From Domibacillus indicus (GTDB taxonomy: Bacteria; Bacillota; Bacilli; Bacillales; Domibacillaceae), in the NCBI RefSeq assembly GCF_023715895.1, contig NZ_JAMBOO010000016.1, positions 1 to 64,000 of the forward strand: a DNA stretch of 64,000 bases, read 5' to 3'. Position 1 is the stretch's first letter. Each line of letters starts with the position of its first letter. This document shows positions 1 to 7,349 of this stretch, one piece after another. The position numbers and the translations under genes were made by a program. The notes under the pieces were generated by a model. It saw nothing but the letters and a program-made list of their open reading frames with translations. It was not told the origin of the DNA and made no database searches.

Positions 1-30
1 TAAAGGAAAAAGAACAAAAAGCCTAAAAGG

Positions 31-77
31 AAATAGGCAGATTCCTGTTGAATTTTGAACAGGAATCTGCCTATTTT
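31..77. terminator. Bidirectional rho-independent terminator
   Basis: A near-perfect inverted repeat (arms about 31-49 and 58-75) has a 7-8 base loop. It is followed by a T run on the plus strand and a T-rich tract on the minus strand. It could end a plus-strand gene lying left of the window and the minus-strand spore coat operon. Confidence 0.8.
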
Positions 78-99
78 TGTTGGAGAAACAAGCAAGAAT

Positions 100-247
100 T
101 TAAAAACGTAAGTTTTTCAGTGCCCTCTTTTGCTCAAGCGGGGTGTTTTTAGCAGCAGCATGCTTCATTTGTTGTATGAATTCAATTTCCTTTTTCTTTT
201 TCAAGTAAGGAGAATTGAAGAAATTTAGCTAAACCATCACGACTCAT
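100..247 (-). pseudogene. Small basic protein gene with a one-base frameshift
   Basis: From ATG at 247 the frame reads MSRDGLAKF and then stops after about 20 codons. A second frame reads on as NSPYLKKKKEIEF and continues to a stop at 100-102, giving a Lys-rich product of about 48 residues. The span is 148 bases, one more than a multiple of three, so a single inserted base (the T run in AAATTTC is the likely place) would explain the break. A TATACT -10-like box lies just upstream and no strong ribosome site is seen. The family is not recognised. It lies downstream of the coat genes on the same strand. Confidence 0.4.
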
Positions 248-272
248 TACATTCTAGTATAACACTTACAAA

Positions 273-500
273 TTATTCGAATAATTTGTCCAGCATGTCT
301 TTCAAGGAATTGTTCTTTGAATCCGTCGCTGGAGTATTCTGTTTTTTCAGCTCTTCTAATGCCTTCGCCTGGCTTTTCTTAAAATCTTCTTTTAGTTTTT
401 TGTTATTACGTTTTTGGCGAGAATCTTTCACCAGATTTTGGAGAGATTTCTCGTTCATTTTACGCAATTGTTCAACCAGGTCTTTACCTTTCGTATCCAT
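273..500 (-). CDS. Small Lys/Glu-rich protein downstream of cotX genes
   Basis: This is a 75-residue, highly charged protein with many Lys and Glu/Asp, predicted to be mostly helical or coiled-coil, with no signal peptide or membrane segment. The start at 500 is well supported by GAGGGGAGAAGG just upstream. It sits 33 bases after the second cotX-like gene on the same strand and probably shares its mother-cell promoter. That suggests a coat-associated or late sporulation protein, but the position is the only basis. I do not recognise the family. Confidence 0.6.
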   Translation of the reverse strand: MDTKGKDLVEQLRKMNEKSLQNLVKDSRQKRNNKKLKEDFKKSQAKALEELKKQNTPATDSKNNSLKDMLDKLFE

Positions 501-533
501 ACCTTCTCCCCTCTCTCTAAACTGGCTTATCTA

Positions 534-959
534 TTAAAGAACATCTAGTTTCACAACGATTGCTACAAGAATTTGCAGCAGTGCCTGGATGTTCACAGCC
601 AAGTCTGTGTCTGTTGTCGTCACTTTTACATGCTTAGAGCCTTCAACAACTGTTTTCTGCGTATTTTTTTGCTTTGTTTTAATGAATTGTTTAAGGTCTT
701 GAAGCACAGATTTACTTTGATCGGAATCGCCAACTGTGATACTTAGGACAACAGCAATCGCTGCCTGGATACCCAGCTGAAGGGACACGGCTGCTTGTGT
801 ATCTGTTGTGCGTACATCTACATCCTCGGAATCTTTTACGATAATCCATTCAAACGATTTTTGCTCGTTTGATACGAATTGTTCGCCTTTCTGCAAAACG
901 TCTGTGTCGTTGTTGTCGTTATCACAATGGTCTAATGCTCTCCATTTTCTTTCACTCAT
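534..959 (-). CDS. Spore coat protein X-like (CotX/CotV domain), paralogue 1
   Basis: The protein has 141 residues when started at ATG 959, which follows AGAGGTG. It has the CotX layout: a charged N-terminus and two tandem copies of a coat domain. The first copy has VKDSEDVDVRTTDTQAAVS and the second KHVKVTTTDTDLAVNIQ; each ends in a hydrophobic helix, and the protein ends in KLDVL. CotX proteins belong to the insoluble outer coat/crust of Bacillus spores. One Cys near the N-terminus could cross-link. It follows the next paralogue by 35 bases, so the two are co-transcribed. Confidence 0.88.
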   Translation of the reverse strand: MSERKWRALDHCDNDNNDTDVLQKGEQFVSNEQKSFEWIIVKDSEDVDVRTTDTQAAVSLQLGIQAAIAVVLSITVGDSDQSKSVLQDLKQFIKTKQKNTQKTVVEGSKHVKVTTTDTDLAVNIQALLQILVAIVVKLDVL

Positions 960-994
960 GTTTTTCACCTCTTCCGTTTTTTTATAAACACAAA

Positions 995-1462
995 TTACAA
1001 CACATCTAATTTAACAACGAGAGCAACAAGCAATTGTAGAAGCGCCTGGATGTTCACAGCCAGGTCTGTGTCTGTTGTTGTGATTGTGACATCTTTTGAG
1101 TTTTTAACAAAGATCTTCTGCTTGTTCGTCTGCTCCGAATCAAACTGCTGGAACAGCTCCTGAGCGACCGACTGCCCTTCATCTGAATCGCCAATTGTGA
1201 TGCTGACAACGAGCGCAATCGCCAATTGCAAGCCTACTTGGAGAGATACAGCGGCCTGTGTATCAGTCGAGCGTACCTCAACGTTGCAAGAATCTTTAAT
1301 CCATACGAGTTCGTCAGACTCTTGTTCCATCACTGATTTTTGAAAGCCGTCCTGTACAACTTCTACGTCGTCATTCCGCTCTCTCTCTTCTTGCCCTCTG
1401 TCTTCACGCGACTTGCGTTTTTGCTTTTTATCCTCGTTTTCTTCTCTTTGATTTCTTGACAT
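995..1462 (-). CDS. Spore coat protein X-like (CotX/CotV domain), paralogue 2
   Basis: The protein has 155 residues when started at ATG 1462, behind GGAGGGTGG. The first 40 residues are very polar (Arg, Glu, Asp, Lys). Two CotX-type repeats follow, each with a TTDT or STDT core (STDTQAAVSLQ and TTDTDLAVNIQ) and a hydrophobic stretch, ending KLDVL like its neighbour. It is the first gene of a minus-strand operon with the second cotX paralogue and a small basic protein. A sigma-K-like -10 (CATACAGTA) lies about 30 bases upstream, matching mother-cell expression of known cotX genes. Confidence 0.88.
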   Translation of the reverse strand: MSRNQREENEDKKQKRKSREDRGQEERERNDDVEVVQDGFQKSVMEQESDELVWIKDSCNVEVRSTDTQAAVSLQVGLQLAIALVVSITIGDSDEGQSVAQELFQQFDSEQTNKQKIFVKNSKDVTITTTDTDLAVNIQALLQLLVALVVKLDVL

Positions 1463-1493
1463 ATTATCCACCCTCCTTTTTCATGTTATACAG

Positions 1494-1502
1494 TACTGTA
1501 TG
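1494..1502 (-). promoter_or_regulatory. Putative sigma-K -10 element of the cotX operon
   Basis: The minus strand reads CATACAGTA, matching the sigma-K -10 consensus CATAnnnTA, about 30 bases upstream of the first coat gene. The weak sigma-K -35 signal was not assigned. Late sporulation control is expected for cotX genes. Confidence 0.5.
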
Positions 1503-1732
1503 ATCCAATCGTTCGTACGGTAGCGGCATATGTAACTAGTTTTAAAAAAATAAAAAACGCTTCTATACAGTCGCTTTTAAAAGATAAATTATGAAGGATA
1601 CTCCGTAATAAACCGCCATTATAGTCGTTTGATCAGTTGTTTAAAACAAAAAATCCTTCTCAAAAACCTTTAAAATTCTTTTGTTTTAAACTGATAATTT
1701 AGTCTTTTAATTTAGGCATCTAACAAGATTTT

Positions 1733-1764
1733 ACTTGTATAACAAGTAGACAACCTGTTATACT
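1733..1764 (+). promoter_or_regulatory. tpx promoter overlapping a 15-bp palindrome
   Basis: A sigma-A type promoter is formed by TTGTAT (1735-1740) and TATACT (1759-1764) with an 18-base spacer. The -35 lies inside the perfect palindrome ACTTGT-ATA-ACAAGT (1733-1747). A regulator could bind there. The half site ACTTGT also occurs near gntR, the SR1 gene and the transketolase operon. Confidence 0.5.
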
Positions 1765-1798
1765 AAATCTATCTTACATAAGTTGGAGGGAATCATTC

Positions 1799-2299
1799 AT
1801 GGCAAATGTAACGTTTAAAGAAAGTCCTATTACACTAACTGGAAATGAAGTAAAAGCAGGTGATCAAGCACCTGATTTTACTGTATTGGCAAATGATCTT
1901 TCTGAGATTTCCCTGGCTGATACAAGGGGTAAGGTACGAATTATAAGCGCAGTACCGTCCATTGATACAGGCGTTTGTGATGCTCAAACACGCCGGTTTA
2001 ATGAAGAAGCAGCAAACTTGGCGAACGTTGAGGTGCTGACCATTTCAGCTGACCTTCCATTTGCCCAGAGCAGATGGTGCGCAGCGGCTGGTCTTGAAAA
2101 TGTTAAAACTTTGTCTGACCATCGTGATTTCTCTTTCGCTCAAAACTATGGTGTTGGCATTGAGGAACTTCGCCTGCTTACACGTTCTGTTTTCGTATTG
2201 GATTCAAATGATAAAGTTATTTATGTAGAGTATGTTCCTGAAGCGACCAATCATCCGAACTATGAAGCAGCAATTGAGGCAGCAAAATCCGCTAATTGA
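1799..2299 (+). CDS. tpx: Thiol peroxidase (atypical 2-Cys peroxiredoxin)
   Basis: This 166-residue protein has the normal length for Tpx. The peroxidatic Cys60 lies in [17 protein letters not shown] and the resolving Cys94 in SRWCAAAG, the two signatures of the family. It reduces H2O2 and alkyl hydroperoxides in the cytosol with electrons from thioredoxin. The start follows a clear TTGGAGGG ribosome site. The gene is monocistronic, with its own promoter and a strong terminator just downstream. The -35 region lies in a palindrome, which suggests regulated expression, but the regulator is unknown. Confidence 0.97.
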   Translation: MANVTFKESPITLTGNEVKAGDQAPDFTVLANDLSEISLADTRGKVRIISAVPSIDTGVCDAQTRRFNEEAANLANVEVLTISADLPFAQSRWCAAAGLENVKTLSDHRDFSFAQNYGVGIEELRLLTRSVFVLDSNDKVIYVEYVPEATNHPNYEAAIEAAKSAN

Positions 2300-2308
2300 T
2301 GTTACCGT

Positions 2309-2344
2309 AAAACCGGCTTTGGCATTTGTCAAAGCCGGTTTTTG
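2309..2344 (+). terminator. Rho-independent terminator of tpx
   Basis: A perfect 10-bp stem (2311-2320 with 2331-2340, AACCGGCTTT/AAAGCCGGTT) and a 10-base loop are followed by a T run, directly after the tpx stop. Confidence 0.9.
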
Positions 2345-2411
2345 GTCTTGCATAAACTTTCATTTCAAAATTAGCCTTTCATTTGATCAAGCACTGCAGC
2401 TTTTACATCGG

Positions 2412-2456
2412 CAAAAAAAAGCAGGATAACCGCTAATGGTTATACCTGCTTTTTAT
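2412..2456 (-). terminator. Bidirectional terminator, probably for rpiB
   Basis: The inverted repeat AGCAGG..TAACC / GGTTATACCTGCT is flanked by eight T on the minus strand and five T on the plus strand. It is the first terminator downstream of rpiB on the minus strand. Confidence 0.65.
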
Positions 2457-2672
2457 CTTAGAAAGGAAGATGATCACCTGTCAGTATTTTAATTGTTTTT
2501 TCTTTCTTAGTTACAAATATCGAAATACACACAGCTGCTCCTTCTTTTACAAAAACATTTATGTGACTGAATGATCCATTATAAGATAAACAGCCAGCCG
2601 CAGATCTGCTGCTAGATGAACAGCTTCTACTATTATATTGGCCTAGGCGTTATATTAAACTTAAATTTAAGG
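2457..2672. other. Intergenic region downstream of rpiB
   Basis: No credible gene was seen. The minus strand holds an open frame of about 55 codons with no usable start codon, possibly a remnant. It lies between the rpiB stop and the terminator. Confidence 0.3.
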
Positions 2673-3116
2673 TCAGACCTGTTCCATTTCTTCAATTTTA
2701 TTTACACGGTTTTCATGCCGTCCTCCCGATTCAAAGGTCGTTTCAAGCCAAATCCTCACAATATCGCGGGCCAGCCCCGGGCCAATAACCCGTTCACCCA
2801 TTGCCAGCATATTCGAGTTATTATGTTCCCGTGTCGCTCTAGCACTGAAGGTATCATGTACAAGGGCACAGCGGATTCCTTTTACTTTATTGGCCGCAAT
2901 ACTCATGCCTATACCCGTTCCGCATACTAAAATGCCCCGATCCACTTCCCCGCTGGCGACTTTATCTGCGGCCAGGCGTGCATAGTCAGGATAATCAACA
3001 GATGCCCCGCAGCCACACCCTAAGTCAATATATTCTACCTGCATTTCTTCTAGAAGAGCGGCGATCTCTTTTCGAATCGTTACCCCTCCATGGTCAGATG
3101 CAATGACGATTTTCAT
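2673..3116 (-). CDS. rpiB: Ribose-5-phosphate isomerase B family (RpiB/LacAB)
   Basis: Start at ATG 3116 (MKIVIASDHGG) is preferred over longer frames because it follows TAGGAGGAGAG. The product has 147 residues. The N-terminal SDHGG phosphate loop, the catalytic Cys65 in LVCGTGIGMS and the His in REHNNSN are all present, as in enzymes interconverting ribose 5-phosphate and ribulose 5-phosphate. LacA/B and sugar-specific isomerases share the fold, so the natural substrate may differ. It lies close to a transketolase/Pfk catabolic set and may supply pentose phosphates to it. Confidence 0.88.
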   Translation of the reverse strand: MKIVIASDHGGVTIRKEIAALLEEMQVEYIDLGCGCGASVDYPDYARLAADKVASGEVDRGILVCGTGIGMSIAANKVKGIRCALVHDTFSARATREHNNSNMLAMGERVIGPGLARDIVRIWLETTFESGGRHENRVNKIEEMEQV

Positions 3117-3190
3117 CTGATTCTCTCCTCCTAAAATGGTTTTTTTCTTAACTGGCTGTCTCATTATGTACTTTCATTTCCTTCATTTTT

Positions 3191-3228
3191 ATAGCAGGAT
3201 TGGCTTCTAAAAGCCAATCCTGCTTTTT
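3191..3228. terminator. Strong hairpin at the 3' end of the SR1-type transcript
   Basis: A perfect 12-bp inverted repeat (AGCAGGATTGGC/GCCAATCCTGCT) with an 8-base loop. The T run follows on the plus strand; the minus-strand side lacks a clean T tail. It is the only strong hairpin downstream of the SR1P gene and may end that RNA at about 3195. Confidence 0.5.
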
Positions 3229-3284
3229 GTAATCCCTTTCATTAACTATCAAAATAAGCAATTCTACGCACTGTTTTTATCTAT

Positions 3285-3410
3285 TCATTCGTTATCTTCA
3301 TTGTTCTGGCTGCAGTTCTCACATTCGCAATTAGAATAAAGAAACGTAACTTTTTCATCCTCAAAGTGATCAATTGTGGCATTACAAGTGTGGCAAATTA
3401 AAGTTCCCAT
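3285..3410 (-). CDS. SR1P-family GapA-binding peptide encoded by an SR1-type RNA
   Basis: This 41-residue peptide starts MGTLICHTCNATIDHFEDEK and ends in a Cys/Glu-rich tail. It closely matches the remembered SR1P pattern (MGTIVCQTCEGTIAHFEDEK then VLYG.C) from B. subtilis. SR1P binds glyceraldehyde-3-phosphate dehydrogenase GapA and is encoded on the dual-function regulatory RNA SR1. The ribosome site GAGGGGAGG is strong. The gene has a near-consensus sigma-A promoter and an ACTTGT operator-like repeat in its leader. The CxxC pair (Cys6, Cys9) and the CxC/C tail could bind metal. The base-pairing role of the RNA cannot be judged here. Confidence 0.85.
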   Translation of the reverse strand: MGTLICHTCNATIDHFEDEKVTFLYSNCECENCSQNNEDNE

Positions 3411-3429
3411 TTTATTTCCTCCCCTCATA

Positions 3430-3448
3430 ACTTGTCTACTTGTATACT
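3430..3448. promoter_or_regulatory. ACTTGT direct repeat in the SR1 leader (putative GntR operator)
   Basis: ACTTGT begins at 3430 and again at 3438 (8-base period), followed by AT and ACT. The same 8-base arrangement occurs at 10065-10095 in the transketolase leader. It lies about 10-30 bases downstream of the predicted start site. Confidence 0.5.
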
Positions 3449-3465
3449 ACGCTTACCACATTTAA

Positions 3466-3494
3466 AGTATAACTAAACATCAAAGACCTGTCAA
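3466..3494 (-). promoter_or_regulatory. Near-consensus sigma-A promoter of the SR1-type RNA
   Basis: On the minus strand, TTGACA (3489-3494) and TATACT (3466-3471) are separated by exactly 17 bases. This predicts an RNA start near 3459, about 50 bases before the SR1P start codon. Confidence 0.85.
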
Positions 3495-3651
3495 TTGTTT
3501 TTGATAGGGCTTTCATGATTCAATGATTTTTTCTCGCAAGTTTTATTTTAGTATTGGCTAAAGCGATTTATCCCCTTTCTTGAGAGCAAGAAAAAGCTGT
3601 TTCACTTTCTCTTTTTTTAATGCTTTCTTATTCAATAATCACATAATTATT

Positions 3652-3680
3652 TTGCCCTCCAAAAGGGAAAAGTATATAAT
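3652..3680 (+). promoter_or_regulatory. gntR promoter
   Basis: TTGCCC (3652-3657) and TATAAT (3675-3680) are 17 bases apart, placing the start site near 3687 and giving a short leader that begins with the operator. Confidence 0.7.
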
Positions 3681-3686
3681 AATAGT

Positions 3687-3701
3687 ACTTGTATGACAAC
3701 T
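3687..3701. promoter_or_regulatory. TTGT-N3-ACAA operator, probable gntR autoregulation
   Basis: ACTTGT-ATG-ACAACT contains the TTGT-N3-ACAA inverted repeat (3689-3699) typical of FCD-class GntR regulators. It sits at the predicted start site of gntR. An identical 11-base core is found at 10083-10093 in front of the transketolase operon. Confidence 0.65.
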
Positions 3702-3709
3702 AATAACCA

Positions 3710-4420
3710 TTGAAAGAAGTGATTTTTATTAATTTCAATCCTGTATCCAGTAAAAAATTATATATTCAAATTTATAACCAAATTCTTGCGGAAATTCAGG
3801 CAGGCTCTTTTAAAGTTGGAGATAAACTTCCTTCAGAAAGAGAATTGTGCGCCCAGTTCGGCGTCAGCCGTGCACCTGTCAGACAAGCTCTTAGTGCTTT
3901 AGAAATGAATGGTATCATTTACTCTCGCCAGGGAGAAGGGGTATTTGTGAAAAGCACGCATATCACAAATGGAAGTTCACAATCTCTTGAGTCGGTATCT
4001 CCGGAGGATATCGTAGAAGCGAGAATGAATATCGAGCCATTAATTATCAAATTTGCTGCTTTAAGAGCGACGGACGAAGATATAGAGGAACTAAAACAGA
4101 CAATTAAAAAAATGGAAGAAGAAACGCGTTCTGGCATCTATGTTCCCGAAACGGACGAACAACTACATATGGGCATTGCTAAAGCGTCGCATAATGATTT
4201 ATTTATCACGTTTATGTCTTCCATCACGAGTGCAATGAAGCAACAGGAAATGTGGCAGTTTATTCGGGACCGGACCGTTACCCGGTCAGATTATCAGGAA
4301 GTGAACTTCCAAGAACATAAACTGCTTATTCAAGCGATCGAGGATCGCAATGAAAAAGAAGCAGTAGAGCGTATGACCACCCATATGCAAAATTTATATG
4401 ACCGCTATTGGAAAAGCTGA
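3710..4420 (+). CDS. GntR family regulator, FadR/FCD subfamily
   Basis: This product has about 236 residues, with an N-terminal winged helix (about 15-80, LPSERELCAQFGVSRAPVRQAL) and a C-terminal FCD helical domain (about 95-225). Candidate metal/ligand residues are in DEQLHMGIAKAS, QEHKLL and TTHMQNL. FCD regulators usually sense sugar acids or other small carboxylates. The start is uncertain: TTG at 3710 and GTG at 3719 are possible and neither has an ideal ribosome site. An operator lies at its own start site and an identical one precedes the transketolase operon, so it likely controls that set. Confidence 0.88.
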   Translation: MKEVIFINFNPVSSKKLYIQIYNQILAEIQAGSFKVGDKLPSERELCAQFGVSRAPVRQALSALEMNGIIYSRQGEGVFVKSTHITNGSSQSLESVSPEDIVEARMNIEPLIIKFAALRATDEDIEELKQTIKKMEEETRSGIYVPETDEQLHMGIAKASHNDLFITFMSSITSAMKQQEMWQFIRDRTVTRSDYQEVNFQEHKLLIQAIEDRNEKEAVERMTTHMQNLYDRYWKS

Positions 4421-4437
4421 GCTTTATGATCTGGTTA

Positions 4438-4476
4438 TTTGAAGTGCCTTGTTAAAGGCGCTTCTTCTTTTTATAA
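4438..4476 (+). terminator. Terminator of gntR
   Basis: The stem GAAGTGCCTT/AAAGGCGCTTC has a 3-base loop and is followed by a TTCTTTTTAT tract just after the gntR stop. Confidence 0.75.
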
Positions 4477-4485
4477 GAGCAAACA

Positions 4486-4535
4486 AAATAAAGGCGCATA
4501 TCGACAGGCTTGCTGCCTGTCGATATACGCCTTTT
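4486..4535. terminator. Bidirectional terminator between gntR and the SR1P-like gene
   Basis: A long stem of about 20 bp (AAAGGCG...GACAGGC pairing with GCCTGTC...CGCCTTT) has a 5-base loop and T-rich flanks on both strands. It would end minus-strand transcription from the pfk/SR1P-like genes. Confidence 0.8.
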
Positions 4536-4545
4536 CCTTTGCTTG

Positions 4546-4695
4546 TTATGCTTCTTTTTGGTTTTCTAATCCCAAGCATCTCGGACACATTCCATATAAC
4601 ACTTTAACACCTTCAGGACTATGAGCTGTATCGATCACTTCTTCACAAACCTGGCATACAATCGTATCTTGCTTCACTTTTAATTCCTTTACCAT
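4546..4695 (-). CDS. Second SR1P-like small Cys-rich peptide
   Basis: This 49-residue protein contains TIVCQVCEEVIDTAHSPEGV and then VLYGMCPRCLG. The core TIVCQ.CE..I and VLYG.C match SR1P, so I read it as a longer member of the GapA-binding peptide family, with an extra N-terminal segment and a full second CxxC pair that could form a small zinc knuckle. It lies 99 bases after the phosphofructokinase gene on the same strand, with only a weak hairpin between, and may be co-transcribed with it. The ribosome site (AGAGGCG) is moderate. Binding to GapA is inference. Confidence 0.75.
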   Translation of the reverse strand: MVKELKVKQDTIVCQVCEEVIDTAHSPEGVKVLYGMCPRCLGLENQKEA

Positions 4696-4794
4696 GATTT
4701 ATCGCCTCTATTCCTCTTATTTAAAAAGGCCTTTAAGAATGCTGAACGTTTTCTTAAGTTAAACTAATCTGATGGACATATAGACGTTTCATTT

Positions 4795-5751
4795 TCAGTG
4801 TAAAAGCATTTCAAGTAATTGATAATCATCTCGTTTGTTTATGGATGCCTGATCGATCGTTTCAAGGTCTTTGCAGATAATTTTGTTTTCTTTCATGCCG
4901 ACCGCCTGTCCCGAATGGCCCTGTATCAGCAGCTCCACAGCTTTTACACCTAGCTTGTTGGCCAGGACCCGGTCAAAAGCAGAAGGATCTCCTCCTCTTT
5001 GGATAAAACCTAAAATCATTGTTCTTACCTCAATCTGCAGTTTTTCCTCAATGTATTGCTGCAGAGAAGGAAGATCATACATTCTTTCTGTAATAATGAC
5101 CACATTATCCTTTTTTCCGTTGCTGATTCTTTCTTGTAATTGGTGGCAGATTGTCTCAAAGTCCAGTTTTCTTTCTGGAGTGGAGATGATTTCTCCCTCC
5201 CCTGCCAGAGCGGAATAAAGAGCCAGATCGCCGCAGTATCTTCCCATCACTTCCACGATAGTCGTTTTACTGTGAGAAAATCCCGTATCCTTGATTTTCC
5301 CGATGCAGTCAAGCACTGTGTTTAGTGTAGTGTCAAATCCAATGGAGTAATCTGTATAAGGCATGTCATTATCAATTGTACCCGGGATGCCAGCTACCTT
5401 TACGCCCAGCTGGTGCAATTTCTGGGCTCCTTTTAAAGAACCTTCCCCGCCTATAACGACCACTGCATCTATTTCACATTCCCTTAATGTGCGAACTGCG
5501 CTCGTCCTCCCAGTGTCTTCCATGAATTCTAAAGATCTCGAGGTTTGCAGGATCGTACCGCCTTTGTTCGATATGTTTTCGACATCTGAAAGAGTCAGAG
5601 GATACATCGCCCCGTCAATCAAACCTTGATAGCCGCCTTGAATCCCCATAACCTCTGCCCCATAGTGATGAGCTGCTTTAACGACAGCTCGAATAGCTGC
5701 ATTCATTCCTGGAGCATCTCCTCCACTTGTTAAGACTCCCAGCTTTTTCAT
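4795..5751 (-). CDS. Atypical 6-phosphofructokinase-family sugar kinase
   Basis: This product has 318 residues from ATG 5751 (ribosome site AGAGGTG). It aligns along its length with bacterial ATP-PFK: LTSGGDAPGMNAAIR, PGTIDNDMP (catalytic Asp127 region) and IQRGG are present. Three positions differ from the standard enzyme: the Mg2+ site GGDGS is GGEGS, the F6P-phosphate contact Arg162 is Lys (SHSKTTIVEVMGR), and His249 is Phe (LGFIQRGG for LGH.QRGG). Gly104 is kept, so ATP rather than PPi is likely. It is not beside pyk or acc genes as housekeeping pfkA usually is. A related phosphosugar substrate (tagatose 6-P, sedoheptulose 7-P or other) is possible. Confidence 0.85.
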   Translation of the reverse strand: MKKLGVLTSGGDAPGMNAAIRAVVKAAHHYGAEVMGIQGGYQGLIDGAMYPLTLSDVENISNKGGTILQTSRSLEFMEDTGRTSAVRTLRECEIDAVVVIGGEGSLKGAQKLHQLGVKVAGIPGTIDNDMPYTDYSIGFDTTLNTVLDCIGKIKDTGFSHSKTTIVEVMGRYCGDLALYSALAGEGEIISTPERKLDFETICHQLQERISNGKKDNVVIITERMYDLPSLQQYIEEKLQIEVRTMILGFIQRGGDPSAFDRVLANKLGVKAVELLIQGHSGQAVGMKENKIICKDLETIDQASINKRDDYQLLEMLLH

Positions 5752-5852
5752 GATTAACACACCTCTTAGAAGATTAGGAATTTTTCTTTGTTTTCGAAGA
5801 TGGCCCAGAAAATGAAAGATTTCTCCTGTGTTTCTTGTTAAAATCGGTTCTT

Positions 5853-7193
5853 TCAGCTAGACTTCTCCAGGCTGGATTTCTCTGAGCTATTCTCTACTTT
5901 TAGCGCTTTCCCTGATTGTTTAACCAGAAAAACAATAATAAGCGAAGCAAGAATCATGCTGATGCCTAAGAAAATCATGCTTGTATTAAATGAGCCAGTT
6001 ACATCTTTAATGTAACCAACAATATACGGTCCGAAAAATCCGCCAAGATTTCCAATACTGTTAATTAGCGCAATGGCACCACCCGCTGCAGCTCCTGTTA
6101 AGAAAGAAGGCGGAATCGCCCAGAATGGAGAGTAGGCACCAAATGCGCCACATAACGCAATGGTTAAAAATACAAATGCTAATACAACATTTGAATCTGC
6201 TACATAACTGCTGACAATCATGGCAATGGCACTAACTGTTAAACAAGCAGCCACATGCAAGCGTCTTTCATTTTTCTTATCAGAATGGTTGCCGACCAAA
6301 ATCATCACCACCATTGCACAGGCATACATAAGACCTAACAGCCAGCCCATACCTTGCGTGCTTAAAGAAGTCGTTTGGGATAATCCTTGCGAAATAGTCG
6401 GCAGGAACATATTAATGCCGTAGTAGCCAACCATCCAGCAGAAGTAACCAATCGATAAAATTAGCACATCACGATCTTTTAAAGCTTGGGCGAATGTATA
6501 ATGCTTAACCTCTTCTTTTTCCAATCTTTCTTTTGTTGTGATGTCGATAAGCCACTGCTTCTCATCTCTATTCAGCCATTTTACATCCTCTATTTTGTCA
6601 TCCAGGTAGAAAAATGCAATAACACCGAGAATAAGCGCTGGAATGGCTTCTAAAATAAACAACCATTGCCAGCCTGCCATACCAAGCCAGTCAATTCCTA
6701 AAAGGAACGTGGAAAGCGGAGAACCCAGTGCATTAGCACCCGGAATAGCCAGCATAAAACCGGCAATCGCCTTTGCATGGTGTTTTGTTTGATAAAAACC
6801 ACTTAAGTAATACACCATGCATGGATAAAAACTCGCTTCTGCTACGCCCAGTAAGAAACGGGCTGTATAAAACTGCCATGGCTCTTGAACAAAAGCCATC
6901 AATATCGCAATTAAAGCCCATGTGACCATAATCCGGCTAATCCATTTTCTAGCCCCAATTTTCGTCATCATCGCGCTTCCTGGTACTTCTAATAGGAAGT
7001 AACCAATGAAGAAAATTCCGGCTCCTAACCCAAATACAGCATTGGAAAACCCTAAGTCTTCATTCATCTGCAGGGCAGCAAACCCGATGTTCACGCGGTC
7101 TAAAATAGCAATAATAAAACATAAGAACAAAAATGGAATTAATCGGAGTGTTACTTTACGAGTAGTGGAACGCTCTATTGCGAGTTGATCCAT
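5853..7193 (-). CDS. MFS transporter, anion:cation symporter (ACS) type
   Basis: This 446-residue protein has about 12 membrane helices and a cytoplasmic loop near residues 200-230 (YLDDKIEDVKWLNRDEKQWL). The N-terminal pattern LDRVNIGFAALQMNEDLG and GIFFIGYFLLEVPG are typical of ACS carriers for hexuronates, aldarates, tartrate or aromatic acids. It likely imports an organic anion by proton symport. The start at 7193 follows AAGGGGGAA. It precedes the pfk gene by about 100 bases and forms one unit with it. A cre-like site lies 140 bases upstream. The exact substrate cannot be read from sequence. Confidence 0.85.
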   Translation of the reverse strand: MDQLAIERSTTRKVTLRLIPFLFLCFIIAILDRVNIGFAALQMNEDLGFSNAVFGLGAGIFFIGYFLLEVPGSAMMTKIGARKWISRIMVTWALIAILMAFVQEPWQFYTARFLLGVAEASFYPCMVYYLSGFYQTKHHAKAIAGFMLAIPGANALGSPLSTFLLGIDWLGMAGWQWLFILEAIPALILGVIAFFYLDDKIEDVKWLNRDEKQWLIDITTKERLEKEEVKHYTFAQALKDRDVLILSIGYFCWMVGYYGINMFLPTISQGLSQTTSLSTQGMGWLLGLMYACAMVVMILVGNHSDKKNERRLHVAACLTVSAIAMIVSSYVADSNVVLAFVFLTIALCGAFGAYSPFWAIPPSFLTGAAAGGAIALINSIGNLGGFFGPYIVGYIKDVTGSFNTSMIFLGISMILASLIIVFLVKQSGKALKVENSSEKSSLEKSS

Positions 7194-7333
7194 TATAATT
7201 CCCCCTTAAGCTTGTTTTGCCTTCCTTCTTGTTGCCATGTTCCAAAGCTTAGAAATAAACTAACTGATTATCCGTTCTTTTTTGAAAAGGCGAGATTCCT
7301 TTACCGGGAAGTAAAAGATGTGAATGGCATTTC

Positions 7334-7349
7334 TATTAAGCGCTTACAA
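7334..7349 (-). promoter_or_regulatory. cre-like site upstream of the MFS/pfk genes
   Basis: The minus strand reads TTGTAAGCGCTTAATA, matching 14 of 16 positions of WTGNAARCGNWWWCAW. CcpA control of the transporter and kinase is likely. Confidence 0.5.

Noticed and set aside
2460-2640. Minus-strand open frame of about 55 codons after rpiB
   Set aside because: It has no ATG, GTG or TTG start and no ribosome site; at most a remnant.
4795-5751. Housekeeping pfkA
   Set aside because: Neighbours are an MFS transporter and a small peptide instead of pyk/acc genes, and key F6P contacts are changed.
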